Shown one piece after another: positions 25,860-37,651 of a DNA stretch of 64,000 bases. Made by a program: the position numbers and the translations under genes. Numbering within the stretch: the stretch's first letter is position 1; each line of letters starts with the position of its first letter. The DNA is from Bimastos eiseni (lineage: Eukaryota > Annelida > Clitellata > Crassiclitellata > Lumbricidae): positions 25,821,995-25,885,994 of the forward strand of contig OY365819.1 in assembly GCA_959347315.1 (NCBI GenBank). The letters run 5' to 3'. The notes beneath the pieces were generated by a model, which saw only the letters and a list, made by a program, of their open reading frames with translations, was not told the origin of the DNA and did no database searches.

Positions 25860-26220
25860 CACTTTCATCGATCCAGCTTCTATTTTCTATTGAAAGACGA
25901 ATTGTTTTCATTAATCCAGCTTCACATTTCAGCAATATTTTTTTATCAATACAGCTTCTAATTGAACATACATCTTTGTGTAAATCCAGTTTCGACCTAA
26001 GCATGATTATTTTCATCGATCCCGCTTCCACTAAGGCAGGATTTTCTCATCGATGCCATTCCTACTTAACCATAATATCTTTTCACCAATGCAGCTTCTT
26101 ATTAAACAAAATTATTTTAGTCACTCCAGAGTCTAATTAAATAAGATTCTATTAATTTGTCTAGCTACGTTTTGAGTAAGGATTCTGTTCGTCAGTGCAA
26201 CTTCTATTTCAAAGTAAGAG
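25860..26220 (-). repeat. Minisatellite, reversed half of the array
   Basis: The same unit as 25340-25858 continues as its reverse complement (TCGATCCAGCTTCTATTT words at roughly 35-45 bp spacing). The two halves together form a large imperfect palindrome. Confidence 0.8.
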
Positions 26221-26989
26221 AGCGTGATAGTTGCAAGAAATTGGCTTTGTGAAGATAAACTGCGATTTTCTAAAGTTCGTTGTACGCACATAACAGACAT
26301 AGTTCGCAATATAAATAAATAATAATATAATTAAAATTAATTAAAAGTTTATAATATAATGCACTACCTTTATTCAACATTTTTAATAACGATATTATTA
26401 CCGTGTAACTTTATTAACATGCGACATTTTTATTTGCAATATTTTGATTGCGACATTTTCCTAATAAACCCATTGGTTTCTTCTGGCGGAACGCGCCGGA
26501 ACGTCGTTCCGGTACTTTTTTTCAATTACTAAAAATAAAAATTGTAATTGCGTAAGTGCTCTGGATTTTTATATAAAACTTTACAATTTAAATATTTTAA
26601 TTATTCTAAAATTTAAAAGTAAATGTAGGCCTATAGATTGTGATCATTGTGTCCTATAATAGGCCTATTTTTTCATTTGGTATGTTATTTTAGCGTCAGT
26701 TCTTTCGACAATACAGATGCATTCCGACACAGTTTTTTCTATAAAAAAGGCACTGAGTAAACCTACAACCATAGCCATTATAATTAAAGTGGCACAATAG
26801 AAAAAGCAAAAGTGTCAACTGGACAATAGGTTGTTGATTAAACTTAGCATTGAGGTGGGAGGCAACAGGGAAAGAAAATCCCCAACGGAGCCATAAGGTT
26901 CCGCTAGATGGGGACACCCCATTATATTGGAAATGAGGCAGGAGATTGAAGAGAAATACAAGTAATTATAATATAACTTAATTGGCTAA

Positions 26990-27770
26990 CTAAGCCAAGG
27001 TAGTGTGGCCAGTAGGCCCTCATTATGCATGCACTCAATATAAATTCTTCAGCAGGTATTTTCTAAGTCTAGCCTCAAACAGACGAAGACTAACAACTTG
27101 TAGGATAATGATAGGTATAGCATTTCAAGTTCTTGGACCTGTATATTTAAGTGATAATTTACGGGTATTTGTTCGACAGAAGATGGGTCTGTAATTGGAA
27201 GAAGATAGTATATTGTAAGAGTTTATAGTACGGGTGGGAATAGAGTGATTGCCAAAGATTGTTGGTAGTGTTTTGTGGACAAATTTATCCATAAATTCAT
27301 TCGTTTTGAGTTATGTATTTGGTGCAAATTAAGAATATTTAAGCTCTTAAATAGGTCATAGGTCGAGCAGTGATAGGTTAAAAGCTGATCCAGCAATAAA
27401 TCGAACAGCTCCTTTTTCTAACAAACTTAATGACCATAACCTAGTTGAGGCCCATGTAATAATCTATTGCAGTAAGTAATGCAAATATATGTCATAGTTT
27501 AAAAGGATTTGGCACGATTGTTTGCGGGTAATAAATACGCAGCTCTCGATAGAGCTCGTTTATTTTTGCAAGTTTTGACAATGAGCAAGCATAATATGAT
27601 CCTTCCATGAAAGAAATTGATCATCTCCAAGAAACTTAGCTGAGGGAACACAAGGCATATTATTTATTCGGAGCTCACTGACATCGGCAGGAGCGTTCTT
27701 CCGATTTGATCTAAACAACATGTAACTAGTTTTTGATAAATTCAAAGATACCTAATTTGCGGAGAACCAG
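26990..27770 (-). pseudogene. LINE reverse transcriptase, C-terminal part
   Basis: The - strand fragments show Asn-Leu-Ser-Lys-Thr-Ser-Tyr-Met-Leu-Phe, a Lys-Phe-Leu-Gly-like motif and a Trp-Lys-Asp-His-Ile motif (27560-27745). Thumb-like sequence follows with several stops. This is the same order as in the CR1/Jockey-like LINE at 1051-2219. Confidence 0.7.
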
Positions 27771-27807
27771 TCATTAACATGGGAGGGTTCATCGTTAACA
27801 AGAAAAA

Positions 27808-28199
27808 TCAGGGCATCATAGAAGCGATCGAACCAGCATCGATATTTCTGTCGTACACCTTTGACGTGAGGTCGATGGCCACGAGCCCATATGGTTGGGC
27901 AGCACACTCGCTAAAGAATGCACGGAACTCATCAAACGTTATATCGTCTGACACGAGGGTGTCCAGAATAGCTCTCAGATTTCTACTGTCCTGGTTAAAC
28001 ATGATGATGCAATTTGCATGATCACGAATTGCTTGTTTCGGTGTGCGAAAGTAATTTTAAGAAGTAGGTTGAGTAGCATGTTGGTCTTTCCACAAGTACT
28101 TGTTCCACAAATGATACATCGTATACGAATTGGTAGCGGTCAATGGCGATGAAGCGATTTTACATCGTTGGCGTCGAGATCAAAGTTTGTTATCTCCAT
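27808..28199 (-). pseudogene. Relic of a Polinton-type packaging ATPase
   Basis: The - strand starts with an ATG at 28197-28199. After a stop and a shift it gives a P-loop (Gly-Thr-Ser-Thr-Cys-Gly-Lys-Thr) followed by Leu-Leu-Asn-Leu-Leu-Leu. It then jumps to a C-terminal segment with Ile-Arg-Asp-His-Ala-Asn, Phe-Asn-Gln-Asp and Asp-x-x-Asp-Leu-Thr-like motifs. These parallel Ile-Arg-Glu-Asn-Ala-Asn, Phe-Pro-Gln-Asp and Val-Ile-Asp-His-Thr in the ATPase of the Polinton at 40485-53707. The central third, including Walker B, is missing. No other Polinton genes or terminal repeats are found nearby. Confidence 0.75.
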
Positions 28200-28246
28200 T
28201 TTAGAAACAACGAGACGTGTATATATTATTACTTCCTCAGAGGGTG

Positions 28247-28405
28247 ACCAGACAAAATGGTACGGACAAAATGGTACGGACAAATTGCATGGACAAAATG
28301 GTATTGGACAAAATGGTATTTGGACAAAATGGTATTAGGACAAAATGGTACGGACAAAATGGCACGGATATAATGGTATTGTGCGAAATCGTACAGATAA
28401 AATTG
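28247..28405. repeat. Minisatellite of GGACAAAATGGTA units
   Basis: About nine units of 14-18 bp on the core GGACAAAATGGTA, varying in the spacer. The coding-looking Gln-Asn-Gly frame over it is an artefact. Confidence 0.85.
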
Positions 28406-29398
28406 GCAAAAATGTAGCGGATTCTACAACTTTTGGTTAAATCCTAATCAGAGATATGATTTAGGTGCAACCACACAAACCAACTTCGGTGTGTGGACAT
28501 TCCCCTGGATATTTCCTCGGGGACATTTGTTCACCAAATCCCTCCGACATTTCCATCTAGGTTTGATACATGATGAAATTCTGAATTATTTTGGGGGGCA
28601 TTCTCAGAGGCACGAAGTACTTTAACTTGCATAAACGAAATCTGAAATTATTTTTCTGAATATTTTCACAGGATCATTTACTTACTTGCTTAGAATTTTT
28701 AGTGATGGATATGGTCAGCGATCAGGTAATAGAAGAGGTCAAGGAATCTATATAGCTGTCACTCCTTGTTGATGGGACAAAGGAAGTGAAAGAAAGACAA
28801 GGAAATGCTATTCTCTGCAATACGATTTTTAGCCAACAAGAAAGTGAATAAATATTATCTAGATTTCAGATCAGCAATCGGATTAGTAACATAGACAGCC
28901 TGTCGGAAAAGCTTTTCTTCTCTGAAATGAATTAGAACATATCTAAAAAAACACTATGTCTGATATTCGTCTAAGTAGTCTGACAATGTTGTCAATTGAA
29001 TCTGTTCGTGAAGAGTCCATTACCTTAGGTGCCTTTGTGGATCAATTTGAATTTTGACATGGCAATCGTAAAATTGCTTTTCATTAAGCGTATGCGATGT
29101 GTATAGTTAATGCTATACTTTTAAATAAAGTTATTCTATTTAAAATATCTAGTTTATTGATGTGAAGAATTCATGTTGCTCTATAATGCATATAAATATA
29201 TATATATATGTATCTAGTCGATGGCACTCAGTGTGGAGCTATACCTAACACTCTCAGTTTCGACAAAATTGGGGTATCCAATTGGTCCCCCTTCCAAAAA
29301 CGCTCCAACTGACTGTAGGTAAAAGGAAGAGAAAGTTGCCTACGTAGATGTATTACTCCTATTTCATAACCTCCAACATATACGTCCTCCATCTAGAT

Positions 29399-29740
29399 TT
29401 AAAATTGGTATTTGTTCAGGCTATGACAAATTGACGAGGGGATGGAGTTCCAGTTACGCGGACCTATGCATTTGACTGAGGCAAGCCTAATAATCCGTGC
29501 ATAGGGTACATAGAGAGTTTCAGGATACCTAAAACAGTTTATCTGATTGCATGTGTTAAATGGAAAATATTTATGGAATATACGAGGTAATGAATCTTTT
29601 GAATATTTATACATGAAAGTTCCAATCTGAAATTTTTGGATCTGCTCAACGCTTAATACTTTTCTTGTAGTGAATTCAGATCCAGTATGAGCCCCATGTG
29701 GCATATTAGCAACAAACCTTATTGATCTTTTCTGTAGGAT
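29399..29740 (-). pseudogene. LINE ORF2 C-terminal fragment
   Basis: The 101-codon - strand frame has Phe-Gln-Ile-Gly-x-Phe-Met-Tyr-Lys-Tyr, then Pro-x-x-Phe, Arg-Tyr-Pro-Glu-Thr-x-Tyr-x-Pro-x-Ala-Arg and Gly-Pro-Arg-Asn-Trp-Asn-Ser-Ile-Pro. This is the typical C-terminus of CR1/Jockey-like ORF2 proteins. Confidence 0.7.
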
Positions 29741-29880
29741 TATGAGCGTAGTATTTATATATATTTATATAAAACACATTAATCCCACATACTTAATTAA
29801 TGTGGCTGATATGATGCACAACTTATATACATATATATATATATATACATGAATATATATTATGTGTGTGCTATGTTAGT

Positions 29881-29948
29881 GATCAATCGGGGGAAATGTC
29901 CTAGGGGAAATGTCCGGGGAGTGGAATGTCCGGGGAAAAATGTCCTAG
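29881..29948. repeat. Short tandem GGGGAAATGTCC units
   Basis: Four units of about 16-18 bp on the core GGGGAAATGTCC. Similar words in the opposite sense occur at 28490-28560. Confidence 0.7.
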
Positions 29949-29950
29949 AC

Positions 29951-30170
29951 CAGTGATCACCAACCTTTTTTCGATGATGAGCCGAATTGCCAAGTCTTAG
30001 CAACTTTTGAGAGCCGCCGTGGTTTTACGAGCACAACAAATGCGGTTATGCAGCTAATAATAACTACGATAGCAATTAGCATAATTAGCCTCTGGTTTAA
30101 ATTATAATATATTTTATGTTTAAAAATATACACTTCAGCGAATACGTATACTTATCCATTTATTCGGTGA
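29951..30170. mobile_element. hAT-like terminal fragment
   Basis: CAGTGATCACCAACCTTTTTT is a typical hAT terminal repeat, followed by GAGCCG-type subterminal sequence. No matching right end is found; LINE-like sequence follows from about 30170. The transposase piece at 30494-30799 may belong to it. Confidence 0.45.
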
Positions 30171-30493
30171 GAAACCTGTTCTGCACTTTTATACCAAAGA
30201 CCCAGGTTCATCTACCAAGTCATATCGAACACTGCACCACACCTCTGTAACGATCTTCCCTCTGAATTCCGCATATTTTGAATTCCTCCTCCTTCTACAT
30301 CCATACTCAAAACTGAAGCATCATCTCTTCAAGAACTCGTACCCTGACTCATCCGATCCTCCGCTTGCCAACTCTCGCCATAATCAACAACGCCCACCTA
30401 AGCTTAAAAATAGCTACTCGGATCCCCCTAGAAACCGGACCTGGAACTCCTCTGGACCACCATTAGGACACTTCTGATTCGATACAGCGCTCG

Positions 30494-30799
30494 TTAATTA
30501 GCTGATGCTTTGCGCCTAGCCTCGGGTTGGCGCTTTAGAAGTTCTAAGATTATTGTTACGAATCGCTGATCCAGGAGATTTTCGGTTGCTTTCTTGGTGT
30601 TTAATTTTGTCTTAATGAGGCTCATTGCTGAAAATTTGTTTGCATAGATAAGTTGGTCAAAAAATGAAGCAAATTCAGTTGCAAATTTAAAACCCAGCAG
30701 CTTCAAATTCAGCTGGTTAAGATGCCCTGTAATGTTAATTGAAAATGCATTGTCCAGCAACCATGCGAGCAAGTTCTGGGAAGTTTTGTCTTTTCTCAC
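30494..30799 (-). pseudogene. hAT transposase internal fragment
   Basis: The - strand frame contains Asn-Leu-Leu-Ala-Trp-Leu-Leu-Asp-Asn-Ala-Phe, then Asp/Asn-Ile-Thr-Gly-His-Leu-Asn-Gln-Leu-Asn-Leu-Lys-Leu. This is the helical segment shared by hAT transposases of the SCAND3/GTF2IRD2-related group. It is about 100 codons of a much longer protein. LINE 3' sequence on the + strand adjoins at 30810-30900. Confidence 0.65.
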
Positions 30800-31574
30800 T
30801 GAAAACTTATTTAATATGTGTCTTAGGTTGACCGGGACTGAGGTTGGACCGGGAGCGCCTTTGAGTAGATTTATTAAAGAGGCGCTATATTAAGTTGCAT
30901 TGATTGACTGACTGATTGAGACGTAACACGGTATTATCCTTCTTCCTTTGCTCATTTGAGCCAGGTGTTGAAAACAATAATAATTATTATTCTCCGATTC
31001 ATCTCCTAGAACAAAGCGCTGTTTACTGCTTGGTAGCCACCCACAATTATTTCTCCCACGTTGAAGCATGGTTTTACAATGATTGCTCTAATTGTAAAAC
31101 CTTCATATGTATTCAATTGAAAATCACTTATATTTATTAGTGTTTTTAAGTTATTTATTTATTAGTTTGTGCTCAAATATTATATTACACATACACTAAG
31201 AGGCGTGGATTAACCACGGTGAGAGGCCGAACGAAAGAGACTTTGTCTCTGTCATTATTCTCCTCCTCTCAAACCACCATGGCTTGTCTAGAATGCTGCT
31301 AATTTCAAAATTTTTTCAACAAATTGCGCTAGACCCTCCATCTTCCGTCTTCTGATCTTCCTAAAAATGATAATGACTAAACAGCGACTGATATTAGTAA
31401 GTCTAGATATCCACTAGCCCATCACCTTTCTAAATTGTGTAAATAGAAATTGTTTTAATCCATATCTTATGAGACAACGGGTATTACTGGAGTACTGTAC
31501 GTCAACACCCTGATTACCATTATTGAAAAGTTATGTTACTGTTTTCTTTTGTTTCAGGCGCTTTCGTTATAATT

Positions 31575-31700
31575 GCCAGCTTATATTTAAACACAATTCT
31601 TTTCATCACATCCAGCTTCCACTAATACACAATTCTTTTCAATACATCCAGCTTTTACTTGTAAATGATTATTTTCGTCAATACAGCTTCCATTTAAACA
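31575..31700 (-). repeat. Second locus of the GAAGCTGGAT minisatellite
   Basis: Three or four reverse-oriented units (CATCCAGCTTCC, CATCCAGCTTTT, TACAGCTTCC) spaced 33-40 bp match the repeat at 25340-26220. Confidence 0.7.
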
Positions 31701-32295
31701 GCTGTTGTTATTAAATAAATATTTGACAGAGTGTTGATGTAGCCCTACTCTAGTAATACCGAGGCAAAGTGCGTTAAAATTGATAACTTTTTTGCATTTT
31801 AACGAGTCAGACAATGTCTTGGTTTGAGTAGTGTTTTTTTAGTTGAATCACCTTAATTAGTTCTGTCTTATCCAAAATCAATTTGAGTTTCTATTAACCT
31901 CGATAAAAATTGATTCGATGATGATGAAAATAATATTGTATTGTACTGTATATCTAGCGATTCAAATAGAACTACTATGCAGAGGTGGTCTTTGCACTGC
32001 CCAATTGTGACATTTAGCGTAATTTCAAACAAATTGTGTCACAACAATTAGCGAAATAGTGCACAATAACATGAATAAGTTACTATCGAAGGATACACGA
32101 ACCAACGGATCCCCGCGCGACAGCTGACAGATGGTGTGGAAGTTATGGATGTTAGGAGTCGAAAGGGCAGAGCGACGACACACATACGCGGGATGATGTT
32201 GACAGGACTCACTAGTCCTTCACTGGTGAAAAACGATGCTCTCTACTAAAATTCTGATTTAGTTTGAAAGTAATGATAGCATTTTTGTCTTTTAG

Positions 32296-32584
32296 ATTTC
32301 TATGGAAAAACCAACAAAATATCTGTAATCATTAGAAATAACGCGAAGTTTCTCTTGCAAAATATTCAACCGAATGATGAATTACTATCTTCCTTGCTAT
32401 CTGTTGACCGCATAACACAAAAGCAGAGTGACTTCTTTCAACGACAACATTTACAAGGAATTAAGAACGCCAAACTTTTACGGATTATGAGATTTTTAGA
32501 CAAAAATAAATATTCGCAATTTGTCAGATGTCTTCGACGAACCAACCAGACGACAGTGGCAAGGATCTTAGACGGAGGTTTACA
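32296..32584 (+). CDS. CARD-domain exon
   Basis: A polypyrimidine stretch ending TTTTAG (32291-32295) precedes an open frame that runs to a TAA at 32613-32615. The residues fit a six-helix CARD fold: Leu-Leu-Gln-x-Ile, then Asp-Glu-Leu-Leu-Ser-Ser-Leu-Leu-Ser-x-Asp-x-Ile-Thr, then Lys-Asn-Ala-Lys-Leu-Leu-x-Ile, Lys-Tyr-Ser-x-Phe-x-x-Cys-Leu-Arg and a final Val-Ala-x-Ile-Leu. CARDs act in adaptor assembly for apoptosis and innate immunity. A GT after Gly-Gly near 32584 would end the exon in phase 1, as it begins, but that donor is weak. It probably belongs with 37652-37999 and 55469-56355. Confidence 0.6.
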
Positions 32585-32639
32585 ACTCAAACTTCAGTTA
32601 ACGGCTTATTATTAACAAAATTTGCCCAACAACATAAAT

Positions 32640-33610
32640 AATTCATTCATTCATTCTGAGCATTTATATAGCTCCCCTTAAAGAAACCTACATGTACTCA
32701 GGAGCGCTCCCAGCCCAGTCACGACTACACGAAAAAGACTTGAGGGACTTGTAAAAACTTGGCGGTTGGGGCTCAAACTGGAGATCATTTCATATTGAAG
32801 GACCCACAACTGAGAAAGCACGGCGCTGCCTGATAGGAAAGAGAAATCGTGGAATTAGAAGCTGACCCCTCGTCGCAAAGCGAAGCATCCGACGCGCTGC
32901 AACTTCAGACAATGGTCAACTCGAGCAGTGACAAAGGCGTAAACAAGAAACACGATCGTCATGAGTGAGAGAGAGACTACCCAAAGCTGACGAAAGTCGT
33001 AGTAACAGGTTCGTGCAACTAGGTTTACGTGTTGAGAGAGAGAGAGAGTGAGTTACTAGATCACGGAGTGTGAGGGAAAAGTGTATGTGAGGATAGAGCA
33101 GAGTAAGTCGGTGGATGTCAATTCTCTCAACTTGCCTACAGCCTCCAAACCAAATAAACTGCATTTTATGGGGTTTAAGAAGGGCCGATTGGAGGCCATC
33201 CAAGAAGAGAGAGCGTCCATGGTCAGACACATCTGACTCACAGTTGTCACTGCATCCGAAGTGCGTAAGTGGATGTAGGCTTGCGCATCGTCCTCATATA
33301 AAAGTTATTTGATATAAGAGCCCCTGAGACGCCAACAAGGGGCAAATATCAGAAGTGTGGAAAAGGTATAGCAAAGGTCCCAAGATAGAACCTTGGCACG
33401 TCCCAAAAGGGACAGGGATTCAAGGAGACCTACACGAGAGAAAGGCCACACAGTTTGTGCGGTCCAATAAGGAAAGCCTAAGCCATTCATACAGGCCAAA
33501 GGAGGTGAAGAAACGGAGTAGAAGAATGAAGTGGTCCACCGAGTCAAAGGCAGAGCTTACATCAAAGAGAGCAAGGAGGGTTACCTGACCACGGCAATAT
33601 CGCAATAAAA
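32640..33610 (-). pseudogene. LINE (L2/CR1-like) reverse transcriptase, 3' half
   Basis: From right to left on the - strand: an RT palm motif (Ala-Leu-Phe-Asp-Val-Ser-Ser-Ala-Phe-Asp-Ser-Val-Asp-His, 33420-33605), remnants of the next motifs in shifted frames, and a Trp-Met-Ala-Ser-Asn-Arg segment with Asn-Pro-x-Lys. It ends in a 3' tail with AGCTATATAAATGCTCAGAATGAATGAATG. Several frameshifts; inactive. Confidence 0.75.
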
Positions 33611-33667
33611 ATCCGAAAATAGCCGAAGCAAGAGAGTCTCCGTGGAGTGATTCCTAACCATAGTGTT

Positions 33668-33795
33668 TAAGTGATATCATTAATTAATAACAGAAATTTA
33701 TATGTTTCTCACTTAGTCGCAGAGTTTCTGTGATACCATTAATGAATCAAAGAATTTAAAACTATTTCTCACTTAATCGCTGAGCTTCCTACAGT
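33668..33795 (+). repeat. Two-copy tandem duplication of about 63 bp
   Basis: GTGATATCATTAATTAATA...TTTCTCACTTAGTCGC is followed at once by GTGATACCATTAATGAATC...TTTCTCACTTAATCGC. The spacing is the same and there are a few mismatches. Confidence 0.75.
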
Positions 33796-33799
33796 TAAT

Positions 33800-35640
33800 C
33801 TGTCACTAATGCTCAATCAAATGAGTTAAATGACATAGGCCTACACATTTCAACATTCACGCCAAATCAAATCAGCTCAACGATATAAATTTCTACATGA
33901 AATCTATACGGCACTCAATTTCTTTAATTATTCATATAAGTCCCTCAAATTTAAAACTATCTTCTAACTGTCAAAGCGCTATACAACTTTGGGCTATATA
34001 TATAGTCCCGAGGTCGGTTACACACGGCCGACATGCACTAGCGTCAAGGTGACCTTGGACATGCGTTCGGTTATCTTATTAAATTTTGGCAAGTTGTTGA
34101 AGTTTCTCACTTCCGCTCGTTTCACACAGGCCCTTAATTATACTTACACAACCTTAACCGCTGAAACGATTGAACACAATTTCAATTATTTTAGCAAATA
34201 GGCCTATAAGAAGTTTAAGCATATCTCCGATCGCACAGGCCTGTCCTTCCACACCATTCTCCAAGACTCAAGCAACTGCCGATAAGCAATGAATGCATTA
34301 TATGGATTAATTGTGCCCTTTGCGGCCAAATGAGGTACTACATAAATAATCTTAAACAGTTCGTTTATGTAACTAATAAAGCGTTATTGTTACAATACAT
34401 ATAGCAAAAGAATTCGTCTTTCAAGATTGCAGTTCATTCTGCAAACGCTCAACATTATAGCTTTAATTCAAATTTGAATCGGATTTCGCTAGAGATTTGG
34501 TTTAAAATGACGCTGATGTCAAAAGTCCAGCGAACGCTGAGTTGAGTCGCAAGTGAGGGCTTTTGTGACTTATCTTCAGACAGAATATTCAGCAAGTCAA
34601 TGATTACAGCCATTAACGTCTATAGTCGATTTACCTCGGCGTTGATGAGTTGATGGAGTATTGGGCTCCCCAATGTGCACGCCCATCGGTCTCTAACAAT
34701 TTTTATCAGCGTATGTTATGTTTCCAAAAATAAACATGTAAAAACAGAAACGTTTACCTTCACATCCTTAGATAATATCCATGGGAGCATCCAATTCTGC
34801 AAAGAGATACATTGGACTGCTTCAATTCACCACCACCTGTAGCTGAGTGAAAACAGTGTCCAGGTTCCCTCTAAAATGCACCCATGTGCGCGCGCACACG
34901 GGTCTTGGAGCTAGCGCACACAATTGTTTCCCACGGAAAAACAAACATTATGATGAACTCTACATCAGAGGTGTAACAAAATTTTGAAAAGTTTTTGCTC
35001 CCCACTTTTTCAATTTTGGCTCCCAGAAATTTGAAAAATGGGGGCACAAATTATCTTAACAAAAGTCATCTTAAAAAGCCAGTGTAGTAACATAAAAAAG
35101 AACCGATTTGCCATGTGGAGTAATTTGCGACACTAAAGTGTAGATTGCAATTTAATATATTAATACATAATATACAATATTATTGTATCAGAGATCTGCG
35201 CGAAAAGGGCGCTGCGCCAAAACGTCCTGCGCCAAGAAGTCACGTACAGAGATCAACATGATTTTTATACCAACCTCACGCCTGCACAAGTTGCTCTTTC
35301 CTGTGACTTGGGCTTTGATCGAGTGGTTCGCTATACAGACATTAACGATCTGATACACGGCAGCTCACTTCCCGTGTTTTAAGGGAAACTTATACATGCA
35401 AATGCCTTGCTCATGGTAAAAGTAAGGACTCATAATAATAGTAGAATGTAATGTGAAAACTAATTAAAACAGTTTTATTAATAAAAAATAAGAAATAGCA
35501 TTATCAATAACAACAGCAATTGCAGATATTATACAGTTTTATTAATTAATAATGTGCTCTTTTGTTATGTATATCCATTGGCCATTGTATAATTCATTGT
35601 CACAGCTACAGTTGTTTGCCCAGAACTATTCCGGTTCATG
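33800..35640. other. Gene-poor stretch
   Basis: No supported gene. A hAT-like end may lie near 34858 (AGGTTCCCTCTAAAATGC followed by a GTGCGCGCGCAC palindrome). 35130-35560 is AT-rich. Confidence 0.3.
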
Positions 35641-35669
35641 CGCATTTATACAGACGACATCCAGGCTTA

Positions 35670-36780
35670 CGTTCACTGTCTTGCGGCAATTGCGGTCGAG
35701 GGTCTTGAAACGGATGCATTGAGGTGCTGGGAGCCAGTGGAGAGATTCGCGGATGAAGGAAGAGATGTGGCCACATTTTGGAATTCCACCTATTAGTCAG
35801 ACAGCAGCGTTGAGGATGGACTGGAGCTTAGATATATTGTGAGAGGAGAGTCCAGTGAAGGCAATTTTTCCAAAGTCTACCCAGGAGCAGAACAGGGCGT
35901 GCACAAGCGTGGACACGAGAGCGACTGTCTAATAGAGCGGCTCTGATGCAGGTGATAGAAGCAGGAACGCGATTGGGCATTCGCGTGGCCCGATAGGGAA
36001 AAGATACGGTCAAGACGGATGCCCAGATCTCGGACGGATAGGGAATAGGAGATGTTGGGAAAAGCCTGACGGAGGGACTCCAAGTCAATCCTGCCCAGCT
36101 GGACTCGGCCACTGAGCCAGATGTACATGTACTGGGTGTTGCTAAGGTTCAGGGAGAGGAGATTAGAAGAGAGCCACTAATCCAGAACAGTGGACGCCTG
36201 CAGCATGCGTTCAATCATCTGTAGTGCCTAGGAGGGGGACCCGTGCAGATAGGCCTGTTCATCATCAACATACTGATGGGCGGAAATGCCGAGAGGAGGG
36301 AGGATGCTGCCTAGGGCAGACGTGTACAGAATAAGAAGAAGAGGGTCCAGGACCGATCACTGGGGGAGGCCATAGGGAAGTGGGGCCCAGCCAGTGCGGA
36401 ATGGACCAAAGACCACAGAGAGTGACCGGCTGAGAGTAACGAGCGTAGCCAGGGAAGCGCTCCATCAGTGATACCGAAGGAAGTGAAAAGGCGATCAAGG
36501 AGGATAGAGGATAGAGGATAGTGTCGAAGGCCGCACGTCTATCGAAGAGCGCCAAATGGGTCACTTTGCCAGAATCAATAGCTCCAAAAATGTCTGCTAG
36601 GAGATGGAACAGCAGGGTTTCCGTGGAGTGGAATTTTCTGAACCCTGACTGCAAAGGAGGCACGAAAGAATTAGAATCTAAGCAAGTGGTCTGCTGGGAG
36701 GCCACATCATTGCTCCATACAACGCTCGAGGAGCTTAGAGAGGAAAGATAGATTTGAGATTTGTCTGTAGTTTTCTGGGA
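35670..36780 (-). pseudogene. LINE (L2/CR1-like) reverse transcriptase
   Basis: The - strand shows Gln-Ser-Gly-Phe-Arg-x-x-His-Ser-Thr-Glu-Thr, then Leu-Ala-Leu-Phe-Asp with a shifted Ala-Phe-Asp palm motif (36265-36705), a Tyr-x-Asp-Asp-like segment about 36270, and a thumb region (35877-36128) with Val-Arg-Asp-Leu-Gly-Ile. Shifts in several places show it is dead. Confidence 0.75.
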
Positions 36781-36789
36781 GGGCAGGAG

Positions 36790-37045
36790 CTATGTCGCCC
36801 TATCACTGCCAGTAGTGGCCGACCTGATCGTCCCTTGTGCACGCACTTCCATAATGCAGCATCGGACTTTCTCGGTCGTGGGACCTACCATCTGCAATGA
36901 ACTCCCCATAGAGCTCCGTCTCCTACATTAGAATTTCGCATCTTCATTTCATGCCTCTGTTAAGACTGTCCTTTTCAGCCGAAGGTTAGGCCGGAAGTGC
37001 CTCTGAGTAGATATCTTGAAGAGGCGCTATGTCAAGTAATTAAGT
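36790..37045 (+). pseudogene. LINE 3' end on the + strand
   Basis: Shifted frames give Ser-Val-Val-Gly-Pro-Thr-like sequence and the Lys-Thr-Val-Leu-Phe segment. The 3' signature GTGCCTCTGAGTAGATATCTTGAAGAGGCGCTATGTCAAG follows. It abuts the opposite-strand LINE at 36780, so two LINEs meet head to head. Confidence 0.6.
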
Positions 37046-37651
37046 GTACATTGTTTTGAACGTTCGTATTTATGATGTGCCCGCAGTGCGTTTGCAAGCG
37101 GTTCAATAAAGTACATACTCACTTACTTATTTTATTATCATTGATTGATTGATTGATTAAACAAACATGATCTCATCGCCCGTAGGTGCCTAGTGTCTTT
37201 TTGGCCACATCTCTCCGATCGCTCGATAACTATCACGGGCCTTGCTTCTTGAGCGACATCTTCTTTTCCAATCCATAAGATTTCATTCGACCTGTGCTTT
37301 AACTACTAGAGAATCGACACGTACCTCGCAAACTATCGTCAGTTATCCGGGTTTAGGTCCAGCGCTCCGTAATATTTATAATTGCGTATTTTTGTTTAGG
37401 CCCATACTATTGAAATTGAATCTATCCGGCTATTTGCGTTTCACTTCGAAATCATAAATGTGTTATACATGCATGAAGGATGATGACATTTATTGCGAAC
37501 AGCTTGCTGATTCTCATGAAAATGAGGAGTTGCGTATTGAAACACTTTTTATTTATGATACGACTACTAAGGCATATTTTTATGATCTTGGGGTGACCTA
37601 AGTTTACGTCTTAGTTAGTAATTCGATATTGGAAAACAGGTTTTACTTTAG

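Noticed and set aside
25340..26220. Possible CRISPR array because of regularly spaced repeats
   Set aside because: The DNA is eukaryotic, the whole 35-bp unit is repeated rather than a repeat with unique spacers, and the array changes orientation.
28217..28417. A Gln-Asn-Gly repeat frame
   Set aside because: It is a translation of the GGACAAAATGG minisatellite.
37458..37599. A short Cys/His-containing frame just upstream of the coiled-coil exon, considered as a B-box
   Set aside because: Only part of a zinc pattern fits, there is an in-frame stop directly before the ATG, and splice sites are weak.
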